A stretch of DNA of 64,000 bases from Flavobacteriaceae bacterium UBA3591. Its GTDB lineage: Bacteria > Bacteroidota > Bacteroidia > Flavobacteriales > Flavobacteriaceae. The stretch lies in the NCBI GenBank assembly GCA_002375695.1, contig DFMO01000015.1, forward strand, positions 232,114 through 296,113, given 5' to 3'. Shown piece by piece: positions 35,711 to 45,072 of this stretch. How positions within the stretch are numbered: the first letter of the stretch is position 1; every line of letters begins with the position of its first letter. Under the pieces are notes generated by a model. That model worked only from the letters and a program-made list of their open reading frames with translations, made no database searches and was not told the DNA's origin. The position numbers and the translations under genes are program-made.

Positions 35711-36134
35711 AAATATGGATATTAATAATGCCTTTTTAACACCCTATAATCGACCAAATTATTATGGTCTGGATTACGGGCGTGCAAATTTATAAATTAA
35801 ATACACCATTGCACAACAAAAGGGTATAATTTTCTTTCAATATAATACAATTTACCCTATTTTAAATCCTTTTTAAATTAATATAAAACCTTATTTTGAA
35901 ATGTTTTGAGTGAAAAATCTAAATATTTTATGATTAAAACCAACAATGAGTCACGTTCTATTTCAAAACGCTGAGAAAGTTTTGAATCAAAAGTTTTACT
36001 TTCTGAAATATTAATAATCAAAAATTAAAATTTAGATTTGACCAAAATAATTTACAAACGCTTAAAAACAACCGTTTTAATCCACCTAAATATCGGGCAC
36101 AAAAATTGTTATCTTAGCCTCTTAAATTTACAGT
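35711..36134. promoter_or_regulatory. Divergent intergenic region, nqrA / plug protein
   Basis: The 424-base AT-rich gap holds promoters for both sides and no ORF I can support. On the minus strand TAAATTTG (35785-35792) with TTG 21 bases upstream (35814-35816) is a good match to the Bacteroidota promoter and would give nqrA a leader of about 70 bases. That leader holds a weak 5-bp hairpin (GACCA/TGGTC, 35752-35769). For the plug gene TATCTTAG (36112-36119) is an imperfect -7 box. The middle (35830-36060) shows nothing I can name. Confidence 0.6.
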
Positions 36135-37388
36135 ATGTTAAAAACACTTTTTTCCGCATTCCTTTTTGTCGTTATTTCAACTTCAACCTATTCGCAAATC
36201 GTAGAAAAAATTGAACCTTCCTTTATAAGAACAATACAATTTAAAGGCACCACAGATCTTAGTCAGTTACCCATGATAAGGCTGGGCGAACAATTAAATT
36301 TATCTTTTGACGCCCTAAATGGTGAAGAAGAAGATTTCTACTACACCATAACCCACCATAATTTTGACTGGTCCCCAAGCGATCTTTCAAAAAGCGAATA
36401 TTTAGATGGCTTTGACGATGTGCGAATTCAAAATTATGAAAACAGCTTAAACACGCTTCAAATCTTTTCGCATTACCAATTAACCATCCCCAATCGCGAT
36501 ACTCGAGCCATTAAAAAAAGCGGCAACTATTTATTGAGTATTTACAACAGCGATGGCGACCTAATGTTTACACGTAAATTTTTAGTGATAGAAAATATCG
36601 CCAACGTAGGTGTTGAAATTAAACGTGCCCGCGACTTAAAAGTTATCGATGAAAAACAAGTGGTTCATTTTACTGTAAATTCACCTAATTTACTGCTTGT
36701 TAACCCAAAACAAACCGTAAAAGTTTTAGTGCTTCAAAACAGCAATCTAAAAACAGCAATTACCAACCTTGTTCCCCAATATACTATGGGCAACGAGTTA
36801 ATTTATAAATACGATAAAAAAGCTTCTTTTGGAGGTGGCAATGAGTTTTTAGCTTTCGACAATAAAGACGAACGATCTGCCGCAAATGGAGTGCGATCAA
36901 TTAGTGTCTCAGACGTTTATGAAAATTATTTGTTTACCGATATTCCGCGCTACAACAGGCCCTATACGTACAACCCCGATATAAACGGAAATTTTGTAGT
37001 TAGAAATGTTGACGCTCAAAACCAAAATATTGAAGCCGAATATGTACGTATGCACTTTAACCTTCAGTATTACGACGATTTAGGCGATAAAGAATTGCAT
37101 TTATACGGAAACTTTAACAACTGGACTATTGACGAAAGCACTTATATGAAGTACGATGCCAATAGCGACAGTTACCGAAATAGCCGCTTGTTTAAACAAG
37201 GTTTTTACAATTACAAATACGTATTGGTAAATAGAGATGGCTCCATAGACCAAGGAGCCGTGAGTGGCGATTTTTGGCAAACCGAAAATGATTATTCTGT
37301 AGTTGTTTATTTCCGCGATTTGGGCGCGCGCTACGACCGAATTATTGGTAAAGGCACCGCAAATTCTACAAACATTAGTAACAATTAA
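36135..37388 (+). CDS. Type IX secretion system plug protein (DUF5103)
   Basis: 417 residues with a signal peptide (MLKTLFSAFLFVVISTSTYSQ). The text IRTIQFKGTTDLSQLPMIRLGEQLNLSFDAL and DFDWSPSDL-like HNFDWSPSDLSKSEYLDGFDD is the DUF5103 signature; in Flavobacterium johnsoniae a member was found plugging the SprA translocon of the type IX system. The C-terminal half has an immunoglobulin/E-set-like domain (HLYGNFNNWTID…YKYVLVNRDG). sprT elsewhere in this window and a type IX cargo support the same system. Confidence 0.85.
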   Translation: MLKTLFSAFLFVVISTSTYSQIVEKIEPSFIRTIQFKGTTDLSQLPMIRLGEQLNLSFDALNGEEEDFYYTITHHNFDWSPSDLSKSEYLDGFDDVRIQNYENSLNTLQIFSHYQLTIPNRDTRAIKKSGNYLLSIYNSDGDLMFTRKFLVIENIANVGVEIKRARDLKVIDEKQVVHFTVNSPNLLLVNPKQTVKVLVLQNSNLKTAITNLVPQYTMGNELIYKYDKKASFGGGNEFLAFDNKDERSAANGVRSISVSDVYENYLFTDIPRYNRPYTYNPDINGNFVVRNVDAQNQNIEAEYVRMHFNLQYYDDLGDKELHLYGNFNNWTIDESTYMKYDANSDSYRNSRLFKQGFYNYKYVLVNRDGSIDQGAVSGDFWQTENDYSVVVYFRDLGARYDRIIGKGTANSTNISNN

Positions 37389-37422
37389 ATTGTAAAAAAG
37401 GCAATTTGTTTTTAAATATAAG

Positions 37423-38526
37423 GTGAATAGAAAACTCAGGGATAGAAACGATGCGCGAAAAGCATTAAAATATCGAGGCACAAAATGCCTAAACTGCGAA
37501 CACCCCATAGATAAAAGCGATATTTATTGTCCCTATTGCTCCCAAATAAATAGCACCAAACAACTTTCGGCTACTGATTTTTTTAATCAGTTTCTTAGCA
37601 GTATTTTGGTGTACGATTCGCGACTGCGAAGTACGTTAAAAGATTTGCTATTTAAACCCGGTGTAATTACACGCAATTACGTAAAAGGGCAACGATTAAA
37701 ATACGCTAATCCATTTCGGTTTTTTTTAAGCGTTTCTATTATTTTCTTTTTAATTAACGGGTTGTTAGATGCTACAAATACAGAGATTAAAAACAACTTT
37801 GCTACTCCCAAAGTGTCGTTAACCCCCGAAGAACAAAAAGCCATAGATTCGTTGGGAATAGAGTTAAATTCATTCACCTCAACGATTATTAGTTTGGCCG
37901 ATACAATTAGAGATGTCCGAAAAACAAAGCCTTTAGCCTATTTATCTGAAGCTCAATTAGACAGTTTACCCTTTACCGAAAGATATGCTAAAAGACTAAC
38001 CCTGTACAACGATTTTTACGAGAGACACAAGATAAAGAACGCCAAAGTTGCTTTGGATAGCTTACATCATAAAAACACCACTTTTAATAGATGGGTGTAT
38101 TCTAAAAATGCAACAGTCGAAAAAATAATTGAGAATCCTTCGGCCTTTGGAAACTATTTAATTGGCAAAATACCTTTCTTTTTATTTTTCTATGCTCCAC
38201 TATTTGCATGCTTTTTTTGGCTGCTTTATTCGCGAAAAAAATACAACTACCTCGAACATTTAATTTTTATATTTCATATTTTCAGTTTTATATTTTTAGT
38301 ACTTCTTATTGCTGTTATTCCAGAGCATTTTTTAAATACAAGTTTTATTACCGGTAGTTTATTTTTATTAATAGGGCCATTTTATTTTTATAAAGCTTTA
38401 AGAAATTTTTACCAAGAAAGCAGAATTGTTACTTTACTTAAATTTGTATTTTTAAACATTGCATTTTTTATAGGATTTTCAATTGCTACTGTTTTATTTG
38501 TAGCAGCGAGCGCAGCACTTTATTAA
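37423..38526 (+). CDS. DUF3667 membrane protein
   Basis: 367 residues. The N-terminus has a complete zinc ribbon, CLNCEHPIDKSDIYCPYC (CxxC…CxxC, near residues 22-39), then the DUF3667 core (FNQFLSSILVYDSRLRSTLKDLLFKPGVITRNYVKGQRLKYANPFRFFL). Membrane helices are at about residues 100-118, 250-270, 280-305, 308-325 and 340-362. The start is GTG at 37423. The family is very common in Bacteroidota and has no known function. The gene follows the plug protein by 34 bases. Confidence 0.85.
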   Translation: MNRKLRDRNDARKALKYRGTKCLNCEHPIDKSDIYCPYCSQINSTKQLSATDFFNQFLSSILVYDSRLRSTLKDLLFKPGVITRNYVKGQRLKYANPFRFFLSVSIIFFLINGLLDATNTEIKNNFATPKVSLTPEEQKAIDSLGIELNSFTSTIISLADTIRDVRKTKPLAYLSEAQLDSLPFTERYAKRLTLYNDFYERHKIKNAKVALDSLHHKNTTFNRWVYSKNATVEKIIENPSAFGNYLIGKIPFFLFFYAPLFACFFWLLYSRKKYNYLEHLIFIFHIFSFIFLVLLIAVIPEHFLNTSFITGSLFLLIGPFYFYKALRNFYQESRIVTLLKFVFLNIAFFIGFSIATVLFVAASAALY

Positions 38527-38538
38527 TTGATGTAAGTC

Positions 38539-38925
38539 ATGGTACAGCAAATTACAAAAGGAATTAAAATTTCGGTACGAACCGATTTTGACGGTACGTT
38601 TTACAAAAATCGTAAAATGCAGTACGCTTTTGCTTACAACATAACTATTGAAAACCAAAGCAAAGAAACGGTACAATTAAATTCGCGTTGCTGGCGCATT
38701 AAAGATGCACTAAACAACACGGTTATTGTTGAAGGGGAAGGCGTTATTGGCGAACAACCAATTTTAATGCCTGGCGAAAAACATTCATACACTAGTGGAT
38801 GTTTGCTATTTGCTCCTTTTGGAGCTATGAAAGGGTACTATAATATGGTTAACTTAGAAACCCAAAAACCATTTAAAGTTTCCATACCATTGTTTAAACT
38901 CAGTGCGCCATTTTCAATGAATTGA
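38539..38925 (+). CDS. apaG: ApaG family protein
   Basis: 128 residues with the ApaG fold: QITKGIKISVRTDFDG at the N-terminus, the NITIENQSKETVQLNSRCWRI strand pair, VEGEGVIGEQPILMPGEKHSYTSGC, and GAMKGYY. ApaG is a beta-sandwich protein that in some bacteria influences Co2+ sensitivity and Mg2+ efflux; its molecular role is not settled. It is 12 bases after the DUF3667 gene. Confidence 0.92.
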   Translation: MVQQITKGIKISVRTDFDGTFYKNRKMQYAFAYNITIENQSKETVQLNSRCWRIKDALNNTVIVEGEGVIGEQPILMPGEKHSYTSGCLLFAPFGAMKGYYNMVNLETQKPFKVSIPLFKLSAPFSMN

Positions 38926-38964
38926 TTGTTAGTTTCAATTTAAAAACTTAAACCGTCACCCAAA

Positions 38965-39678
38965 TCACTCCTCTGTAAAAAAGGTGACATTACTTTTCCC
39001 TGTTTGCAAATCTTCGTAATTCATCCGCACTAGGTTGTTTTTACAACTAATCTGAGTAATGCTTTTTGTTTTTACAAACCCTCTATCTATTATTAAATTA
39101 GTACTTAAATCGTCGTTGCCGGCGGATTTATGAAATTGCAGAATTTCATCGGCAGTAGGGTTTACGGTCTTAAATAAAAATTCGGAAAACCATGATTCTC
39201 GCATTTTTTTCATTTCTTGAGAATATAATGGTGAAGACGACCAAATTTGTGGCGCGAGTGGTTCTTCAGAAAAATGATATTTAGCGCCATCCCAAACAAG
39301 CTGGTACAATTGTAAATTGTTATCCCATTCAACTAAAACTGCGGTAAAGGGTTCAATTTCATCAAAATTGTAGTTTTTTATTTCGCGTTTTAAGTCGGTT
39401 GTTTCGAGCAAGTCTTTTACAACCAACCCCCTACTTTTACGGTAATACGGTTGTCGTTTATGTGGTTTAAAACCGCCGTTCATGAGCGTTACAATTCTAT
39501 TTTTATCGCTCACGCCAATCCACGTACCTCCAGCCACAGCATCTTTTGGGTACATAAGTTTTATACCATCTTCGGTATAAATTTGTGGCATTTTAGTTTC
39601 TCGTCCCGGCGCTTCATCTCTATTGGAGGTAAGGGTAAAATTGGTTGCATTTTGCGGAATAAAAGTTACCGTACACAT
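38965..39678 (-). CDS. NRDE-family protein (TANGO2-like)
   Basis: 237 residues beginning MCTVTFIPQ, with TSNRDEAPGR, the NRDE signature, near residue 19; Cys2 may act as a processed N-terminal nucleophile as in related Ntn-fold proteins. GGTWIGVSDKNRIVTLMNGGF is also typical. The eukaryotic homolog is TANGO2; a role in heme handling has been suggested there but not shown here. It is convergent with apaG. Confidence 0.88.
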   Translation of the reverse strand: MCTVTFIPQNATNFTLTSNRDEAPGRETKMPQIYTEDGIKLMYPKDAVAGGTWIGVSDKNRIVTLMNGGFKPHKRQPYYRKSRGLVVKDLLETTDLKREIKNYNFDEIEPFTAVLVEWDNNLQLYQLVWDGAKYHFSEEPLAPQIWSSSPLYSQEMKKMRESWFSEFLFKTVNPTADEILQFHKSAGNDDLSTNLIIDRGFVKTKSITQISCKNNLVRMNYEDLQTGKSNVTFFTEE

Positions 39679-39817
39679 AGGTTTAAAATTAGATAATTAA
39701 ACAGTAAAAAGTAAAACTAACAATTTGCAATTTTTTACCTCCTTAAAGCAATGATAATTATTTATATATCGCTTAAATCTACTTGCATCTATCCACTGTA
39801 AAACATTAAAATATTTG

Positions 39818-39825
39818 TACCTTTG
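39818..39825 (+). promoter_or_regulatory. Promoter -7 box for pruA (TACCTTTG)
   Basis: TACCTTTGC is a strong match to TAnnTTTG, 31 bases before the pruA start. Confidence 0.55.
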
Positions 39826-39856
39826 CACTCTTTAAGAATACAAATTATAAAACGTT

Positions 39857-41482
39857 ATGGGAAATGGATTTTTTGAAGTACCAATCGCCGTAAACGAACC
39901 TGTAAAGAGCTATGCACCAGGTTCTCCGGAGCGAGAAGAAGTACTTGAAACTTATAGAGAAATGTACAAGGCAACTGTAGAGGTGCCTTTATTTATTAAC
40001 GGGAAAGAGGTTAAAACCAAGGAAACCGCTACTATGTCTCCTCCGCACGATCACAAACACGTGTTGGGTACTTATTATAAAGCCACCAAAGCTAATGTAG
40101 AAGAAGCAATTGAAACTGCATTGGAAGCTAGAAAAAAGTGGGCTGTAATGCCATGGGAACAACGTGCCGGTATTTTTCTTCGTGCCGCCGAGTTAATTGC
40201 AGGTCCGTACCGCGCAAAAATTAATGCTGCTACCATGCTAGCGCAATCGAAAAACATTTACCAAGCCGAAATTGATTCAGCATGTGAGTTAATCGACTTT
40301 TTAAGATTTAACGTACAGTATATGACTGAGATTTATGCTGAACAACCCGAATCTACTTCAGGAGCTTGGAACCGCATTGAATATAGACCGTTAGAAGGTT
40401 TTGTTTACGCAATTACACCATTTAACTTTACGGCTATTGCCGGAAACCTTCCTGCAAGTGCTGCGTTAATGGGGAATGTTGTTGTTTGGAAACCAAGTAA
40501 CTCGCAGGTGTATTCGGCAAAAGTAATTATGGATGTATTCCGCGAAGCTGGTGTTCCTGCTGGCGTTATTAATATGGTAATGGGCGATGCCGCAATGATT
40601 TCAGATGTACTTATGGCGAGCCCAGATTTTAGTGGGGTTCACTTTACAGGCTCTACAGGCGTATTTCAAGGTATTTGGAAAAAAATTGGTGATAACATAA
40701 CTAATTATAAAACTTACCCTCGCATCGTTGGTGAAACTGGAGGTAAAGATTTTATTGTAGCTCATAAATCTTCAAACCCAAAACAAGTTGCTACAGCTAT
40801 GTCTCGTGGTGCTTTTGAATTCCAAGGTCAGAAGTGTAGTGCTGCCAGCCGTTGCTATATTTCAAACAGTATATGGGAAGAGGTAAAAGAATATTTAATA
40901 GATGATATTCGTTCGTTTAAAATGGGTACTCCAGAAGATATGGGGAACTTTATTACCGCCGTAATCAACGAGAGCTCTTTTGATAAGCTTGCTAAATATA
41001 TAGACAACGCTAAAAACGATAAAAAAGTTGAAGTTATAGCTGGTGGTAATTACGATAAGAGCAAAGGTTACTTTATTGAACCAACTGTAATTGTTGTAAA
41101 AGATCCAAAGTACACTACTATGTGCACAGAGCTTTTTGGACCTGTACTTACGGTATATGTTTACGACGACAGTAAGTGGGAAGAAACGCTTGCATTAGTA
41201 GATGGAACTAGCGAGTATGCTTTAACGGGAGCCGTATTTAGCGAAGACAGATACGCACTTGAAGAAGCTGTAAAAGCATTAGAAAATGCCGCCGGTAACT
41301 TCTATATTAACGACAAACCTACTGGAGCTGTAGTTGGCCAGCAACCATTTGGTGGCGCAAGAGCTAGTGGAACAAATGATAAAGCTGGAAGTAAACAAAA
41401 TCTTTACCGATGGATTTCTCCAAGATTGGTAAAAGAAACTTTTGTTTCGCCTACAGATTATAGATATCCTTTTTTAGGATAA
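39857..41482 (+). CDS. pruA: L-glutamate gamma-semialdehyde (1-pyrroline-5-carboxylate) dehydrogenase
   Basis: 541 residues of the P5C dehydrogenase type found in Bacteroidota and eukaryotes. Second step of proline breakdown, giving glutamate. Catalytic Cys is in FQGQKCSAASR, the Glu in GETGGKDF, and FTGSTGVFQGIWKKIGDN and the terminal RWISPRLVKETF are characteristic. It is a free-standing enzyme, not the PutA fusion; the proline dehydrogenase gene is not nearby. It ends before a strong terminator. Confidence 0.96.
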   Translation: MGNGFFEVPIAVNEPVKSYAPGSPEREEVLETYREMYKATVEVPLFINGKEVKTKETATMSPPHDHKHVLGTYYKATKANVEEAIETALEARKKWAVMPWEQRAGIFLRAAELIAGPYRAKINAATMLAQSKNIYQAEIDSACELIDFLRFNVQYMTEIYAEQPESTSGAWNRIEYRPLEGFVYAITPFNFTAIAGNLPASAALMGNVVVWKPSNSQVYSAKVIMDVFREAGVPAGVINMVMGDAAMISDVLMASPDFSGVHFTGSTGVFQGIWKKIGDNITNYKTYPRIVGETGGKDFIVAHKSSNPKQVATAMSRGAFEFQGQKCSAASRCYISNSIWEEVKEYLIDDIRSFKMGTPEDMGNFITAVINESSFDKLAKYIDNAKNDKKVEVIAGGNYDKSKGYFIEPTVIVVKDPKYTTMCTELFGPVLTVYVYDDSKWEETLALVDGTSEYALTGAVFSEDRYALEEAVKALENAAGNFYINDKPTGAVVGQQPFGGARASGTNDKAGSKQNLYRWISPRLVKETFVSPTDYRYPFLG

Positions 41483-41501
41483 TACCTAAATAGATTCCAT
41501 A

Positions 41502-41537
41502 AAAAAACCCATCTTAAAAATTTAAGATGGGTTTTTT
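41502..41537. terminator. Bidirectional terminator after pruA
   Basis: A 17-bp perfect inverted repeat (AAAAAACCCATCTTAAA and its complement) with a 2-base centre lies between pruA and the convergent Omp28-like gene. Confidence 0.93.
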
Positions 41538-41555
41538 AGTTCTTATAAACTCGTA

Positions 41556-42242
41556 TTATTCAAAAGTTTTGTTTTCGCCTATGTGAGCAAATTGTGAGTT
41601 TTTAGCATTATTATCAGCATCTACTACCATAACTACAAAGCTTAAGTTTTCGGCAACATAGTCTGATGGTACTGTAAAAGTATAGTTCTTTTTAAACTCT
41701 TGGAATGCTGGTGTTGTGGGGATGGCATCGCCAAATAAGTCGGACAGCGAATTTCTTAAGGCGTCATTATGCACATAGTCTTCAATTGGGTTTCCAAGCC
41801 CTTGGTATGGATGTCCTTCTGTTTCGTTAAAGTAGTTTGCTTGAGGCGAAACCACGCCATTTTCTAATAAGTACACTACAACTTTATCGCCTGCTGTAGA
41901 CCCATTTTCGTATACAACTTTAACTTCTACTTCTAAGTTAGCACCTGTTATTTCAGAATTTATAGCGATAGCAACATCGGTGGTTTCGCCAGCCATTGCC
42001 AAAACTTGACTACTTGGGTACGGGTCTGGCCATGCAACTGTACGGTTTAATTGGCCTTTTATGAAACCGTTACTAACATTAAACATAGCTTGTAATTCTT
42101 CAATCCGCGGGAAATCTAAAGGATCTGGAATACTCGAAGCTGTTTTATGAATAGCCACTACACTAACGTGTGGGGTTGCATCTCTCACCTCTTCTATTGC
42201 CAAAGCTACAGCCGGGCAAAATCCGCACCAATTGGGGAGCTG
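41556..42242 (-). pseudogene. Omp28-type thioredoxin-fold surface protein, 5' end missing
   Basis: On the minus strand the frame opens at 42242, just after an in-frame stop (complement of 42243-42245), and gives QLPNWCGFCPAVALAIEEV, followed by VSVVAIHK and FIKGQLNRTVAW, then beta domains to a normal stop at 41556. WCGFCP is the CxxC site of Omp28-related proteins, so the fold starts in mid-domain and lacks the signal peptide plus the first strand. The bases encoding QLP belong to the opposite gene. No ATG is possible upstream; the TTG at 42203 would leave 215 residues without CxxC. The C-terminus carries no type IX sorting domain. Confidence 0.82.
42228..42235. repeat. 8-bp palindrome at the junction of two truncated genes
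   Basis: CCAATTGG. On each strand the central AATTGG encodes Asn-Trp in the frame of the truncated gene reading away from the centre. It marks the break between the two coding regions. Confidence 0.8.
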
Positions 42243-43636
42243 CTATTGCCGCTCAAACAGGTTTATCCGGCTATCCTTCAGGAACAGTGAACCGTCATGT
42301 ATTTTCGGGTTGAAACACTATCTTAGGCAGAAATGCTTGGGCAGGTGCGGCAAGTCAAATTTTAGACATGCCATCTGATGTTAACATCGCTGCCGAAGCA
42401 TCCATCGATGTACAAACAGGTGAGTTAACTGTATATGTTGAAGCATATTATACCAGCGACAGCCCAGAAGCTACAAATATGCTGAATGTTGCCGTTTTGC
42501 AAGACAACACTAAAGGCCCGCAAACAGGCGGTGGCCAAGGTAACAACTATAACCACATGCACCGTTTGGTAGATTTAATTACTGGCCAATGGGGTGAAGA
42601 ACTACCTAATACTACTGCAGGTACTCTTGTAGAGCGTACGTATACTTATACTATTCCGGCAGATTATAGAGGTGTACCTACCAAGCTGGAAGACATGAAA
42701 ATAGTTGCTTTTATTTCTGAAACAACTCAAGAAATTCCAACGGGTGTTACTGTGCGTCCAACATATACAAATATCACCATTGCAAATGATGCAGCTATTA
42801 CCGAAATTGACCCAATCGACCCTCTATGCTTCGATACTATTACCCCAAAAATCAATATTAAAAACGAAGGTCAAAATACGTTGACAGATCTAGTAATTAC
42901 TTATGACATTAACGGTCAATCACACACTTATAACTGGACCGGTAATATTCCTGCTTGGTGGGATGAAGACGTTGAGCTTCCTGAAACTACATTTACCCTA
43001 CAAGCAACAAATACATTAACCGTTTCTATCCCAAATGACGATGATAACTCTAACAATAGTTTATCAACTTCTTTTGACGAAGCTGTTTCGGGTACAGGTA
43101 CTGTAGACCTTATGATTATTACCGATGGGTACGGTTCAGAATGTCGTTGGAACCTAAAAGACGGTAATGGAGACATTATTGAACAAGGAGGCCCTTACGG
43201 CAACAACCAAACTATAAACCTTCGTTTTAACCTCGATGCCGACTGCTATACTTTTACAGCAATAGATACTTGGGGTGACGGTGGTACTAGATTTACTTTA
43301 ACAGACCACGAAGGAACTCAACTGTTTAGAGTTGTTGGTAACTGGGGTGCCGAAAAAGCTGGAATGTTTAACAGCAACGGCGTTTTAGGTGTTACAGAAT
43401 CACAATTTGAAAACTTAAGCTTGTATCCTAATCCTGCAAGTACAGTATTAAATCTTAAGAATGCTGAAAATGCAAACATCGAAGTGTACGATGTATTAGG
43501 AAAGTTGATTTTTTCACAAGAAAACATTGCAATAGACGCGCAAATAAACGTTGAAAACTTAGTAAACGGTACTTATTTTGTAAAAATTTCAAAAGACAAT
43601 GCCGTAACCACTAAAAGAATTATTGTTTCAAAATAA
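42236..43636 (+). pseudogene. Type IX-secreted Omp28-like protein, 5' truncated with an internal stop
   Basis: The + strand frame reads GAAIAAQTGLSGYPSGTVNRHVFSG, then TGA at 42311-42313, then continues in the same frame NTILGRNAWAGAASQILDMPS to a natural end at 43636. GYPSGTVNRH is the standard middle of an Omp28-like thioredoxin fold, so the CxxC half and signal peptide are lost. The first ATG past the stop is at 42368 and gives 422 residues. A beta domain follows (CRWNLKDGNGDIIEQGGPYG, YTFTAIDTWGDGG), then a clear type A sorting domain from LSLYPNPASTVLNL to TTKRIIVSK. Without its signal it cannot be exported. Confidence 0.85.
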
Positions 43637-43660
43637 AACAAAGTATTTTGCAAAAATTAA

Positions 43661-43688
43661 AACCCCGACTTGTTCGGGGTTTTTTTTG
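43661..43688 (+). terminator. Terminator
   Basis: AACCCCGA and TCGGGGTT form an 8-bp stem with a 5-base loop, followed by eight or nine T. It ends the type IX-cargo-like gene. Confidence 0.9.
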
Positions 43689-43713
43689 TATTTTATTTTA
43701 AAATTTAAAAATT

Positions 43714-44280
43714 ATGAAGTATTACATTGAAAACGAAAAAGTAGTCTTTAACGACCATTATCAAATGGTAAAGGCCACGGTAACTTATGACACTTATAGC
43801 AATACAAAAATTACAGCCAAACGGTTTGCATTTGAAAGGGGCGATTCGGTAGCTATTGTTTTATTTGAAAAAGAAACAAAAAGTTTACTACTCACCAACC
43901 AATTTAGATATCCCACCTGTAAAAACAACGATGGGTGGATAGTAGAAATTCCGGCAGGATCGCTCGAAGAAAACGAAAATCCACAAGATTGCGTAAAACG
44001 CGAAGTAATGGAGGAGTTGGGTTATAAAGTTGCTTCGGCAAAGTTAATTAACACCTTTTACACATCGCCCGGCGGCGCAACAGAGCGCGTATTTTTATTT
44101 TATGGTGAAGTTTCTAAAAATGATAAAATTGAAAAAGGAGGCGGCAAAGCAGATGAAAACGAAGACATACAATTGGTAAAAATTCCAGTTTCAGAAATTG
44201 CTATAAAAATTCAGGAATTTAAAGATGCAAAAACAATTCTTGGGCTGCAATGGTACTTATTACATCAAAATAACAATTAA
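43714..44280 (+). CDS. NUDIX hydrolase, ADP-ribose pyrophosphatase-like
   Basis: 188 residues. The NUDIX box is in GSLEENENPQDCVKREVMEELGY, which has the G-x5-E-x7-REVMEE-x-G form with the metal-binding glutamates. Length, the EIPAGS segment before the box and the SPGGATERVFLFYGEV segment after it resemble ADP-sugar pyrophosphatases. The substrate is inferred only from family. It is not followed by a terminator but by tandem repeats. Confidence 0.9.
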   Translation: MKYYIENEKVVFNDHYQMVKATVTYDTYSNTKITAKRFAFERGDSVAIVLFEKETKSLLLTNQFRYPTCKNNDGWIVEIPAGSLEENENPQDCVKREVMEELGYKVASAKLINTFYTSPGGATERVFLFYGEVSKNDKIEKGGGKADENEDIQLVKIPVSEIAIKIQEFKDAKTILGLQWYLLHQNNN

Positions 44281-44287
44281 CATTTTA

Positions 44288-44342
44288 ATGCTATAGATAT
44301 GCTGTATCTATGCTTTATCTATGCTTTAACTATGCTGCTTTA
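44288..44342. repeat. 11-bp tandem repeat, five degenerate copies
   Basis: Units ATGCTATAGAT, ATGCTGTATCT, ATGCTTTATCT, ATGCTTTAACT and ATGCTGCTTTA follow one another without gaps from 44288. They fill the space between the convergent NUDIX and rsmG genes. The period is close to one turn of DNA. Confidence 0.85.
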
Positions 44343-44362
44343 TCTGTACTTTATTATTTACG

Positions 44363-44992
44363 CTAACCTTTAAATTTTAGCGGAAGGTACACCACACTTT
44401 TAGTGTCGTAAAAATCTTCTTCAAAATAATCTTTTAGCGAATAAATAGTAGCGTTTTTATAAACTTTTAGCTCTTCGGTAAGGTCGCCACCTTTTAAATA
44501 AAGAATTCCATTTTTACGTTCGTGTAAGCTTTTTTTAGCAATTTTATTATTTACCCAATGCACAAAAGTTTCCATTTGTGCCACCGCGCGGCTTACAATA
44601 AAGTCGTATTTATCGGTAATTGTTTCTACACGCGCATTGGTAGTTTTTACATTTTCTAATTGCAGTCCGGCAACTACTTCATCTACTACTTTAATCTTTT
44701 TTCCAATACTATCTACCAAGTGAAATTGCACTTCGGGAAATAAAATTGCCAACGGGATTCCCGGAAAACCACCACCGGTACCTACATCCAAAATTTTTGT
44801 ACCCGGCAAAAAAGTTTGAACCTTTGCAATACCCAATGAATGCAACACATGCCTTAGGTAAAGTTCGTCGATATCCTTTCTAGAAACAACGTTTATCTTT
44901 AAATTCCAATCTTCGTAAAGTTCTTGAAGTTGTGCAAATTGCTGCTGTTGAAGCTGGGTTAAATTCGGAAAATATTTAAGTATGAGATCCAT
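44363..44992 (-). CDS. rsmG: 16S rRNA (guanine-527-N7)-methyltransferase
   Basis: 209 residues. RsmG (GidB) makes m7G527 in 16S rRNA. The SAM motif is ILDVGTGGGFPGIPLAILFP (about residues 69-88), with VDSIGKKI after it and the family-specific NVVSRKDIDELYLRHVLHSL (about 34-53). SRAVA follows the FIVSR motif. Size and motifs are normal. Confidence 0.96.
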   Translation of the reverse strand: MDLILKYFPNLTQLQQQQFAQLQELYEDWNLKINVVSRKDIDELYLRHVLHSLGIAKVQTFLPGTKILDVGTGGGFPGIPLAILFPEVQFHLVDSIGKKIKVVDEVVAGLQLENVKTTNARVETITDKYDFIVSRAVAQMETFVHWVNNKIAKKSLHERKNGILYLKGGDLTEELKVYKNATIYSLKDYFEEDFYDTKSVVYLPLKFKG

Positions 44993-45009
44993 TCGTATAA
45001 TTTAGGTTA

Positions 45010-45017
45010 CAAAAGTA
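45010..45017 (-). promoter_or_regulatory. Promoter -7 box for rsmG (TACTTTTG)
   Basis: CAAAAGTA on the + strand reads TACTTTTG on the minus strand, 18 bases before the rsmG ATG. Confidence 0.5.
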
Positions 45018-45072
45018 TACTATCTTTCGTAAAATTATGATTTGGAAAAGGTCGATTTCCGTAAAAGATATC

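Noticed and set aside
35752..35769. Riboswitch or attenuator in the nqrA leader
   Set aside because: The hairpin has only five pairs and no other conserved structure or T run.
42228..42235. Restriction-type palindrome as a sign of a modification system
   Set aside because: One 8-bp site proves nothing, and no methylase or restriction gene is in the window.
44288..44342. Possible CRISPR array from the regular repeat spacing
   Set aside because: Units are 11 bases, directly adjacent, with no spacers and no cas genes.
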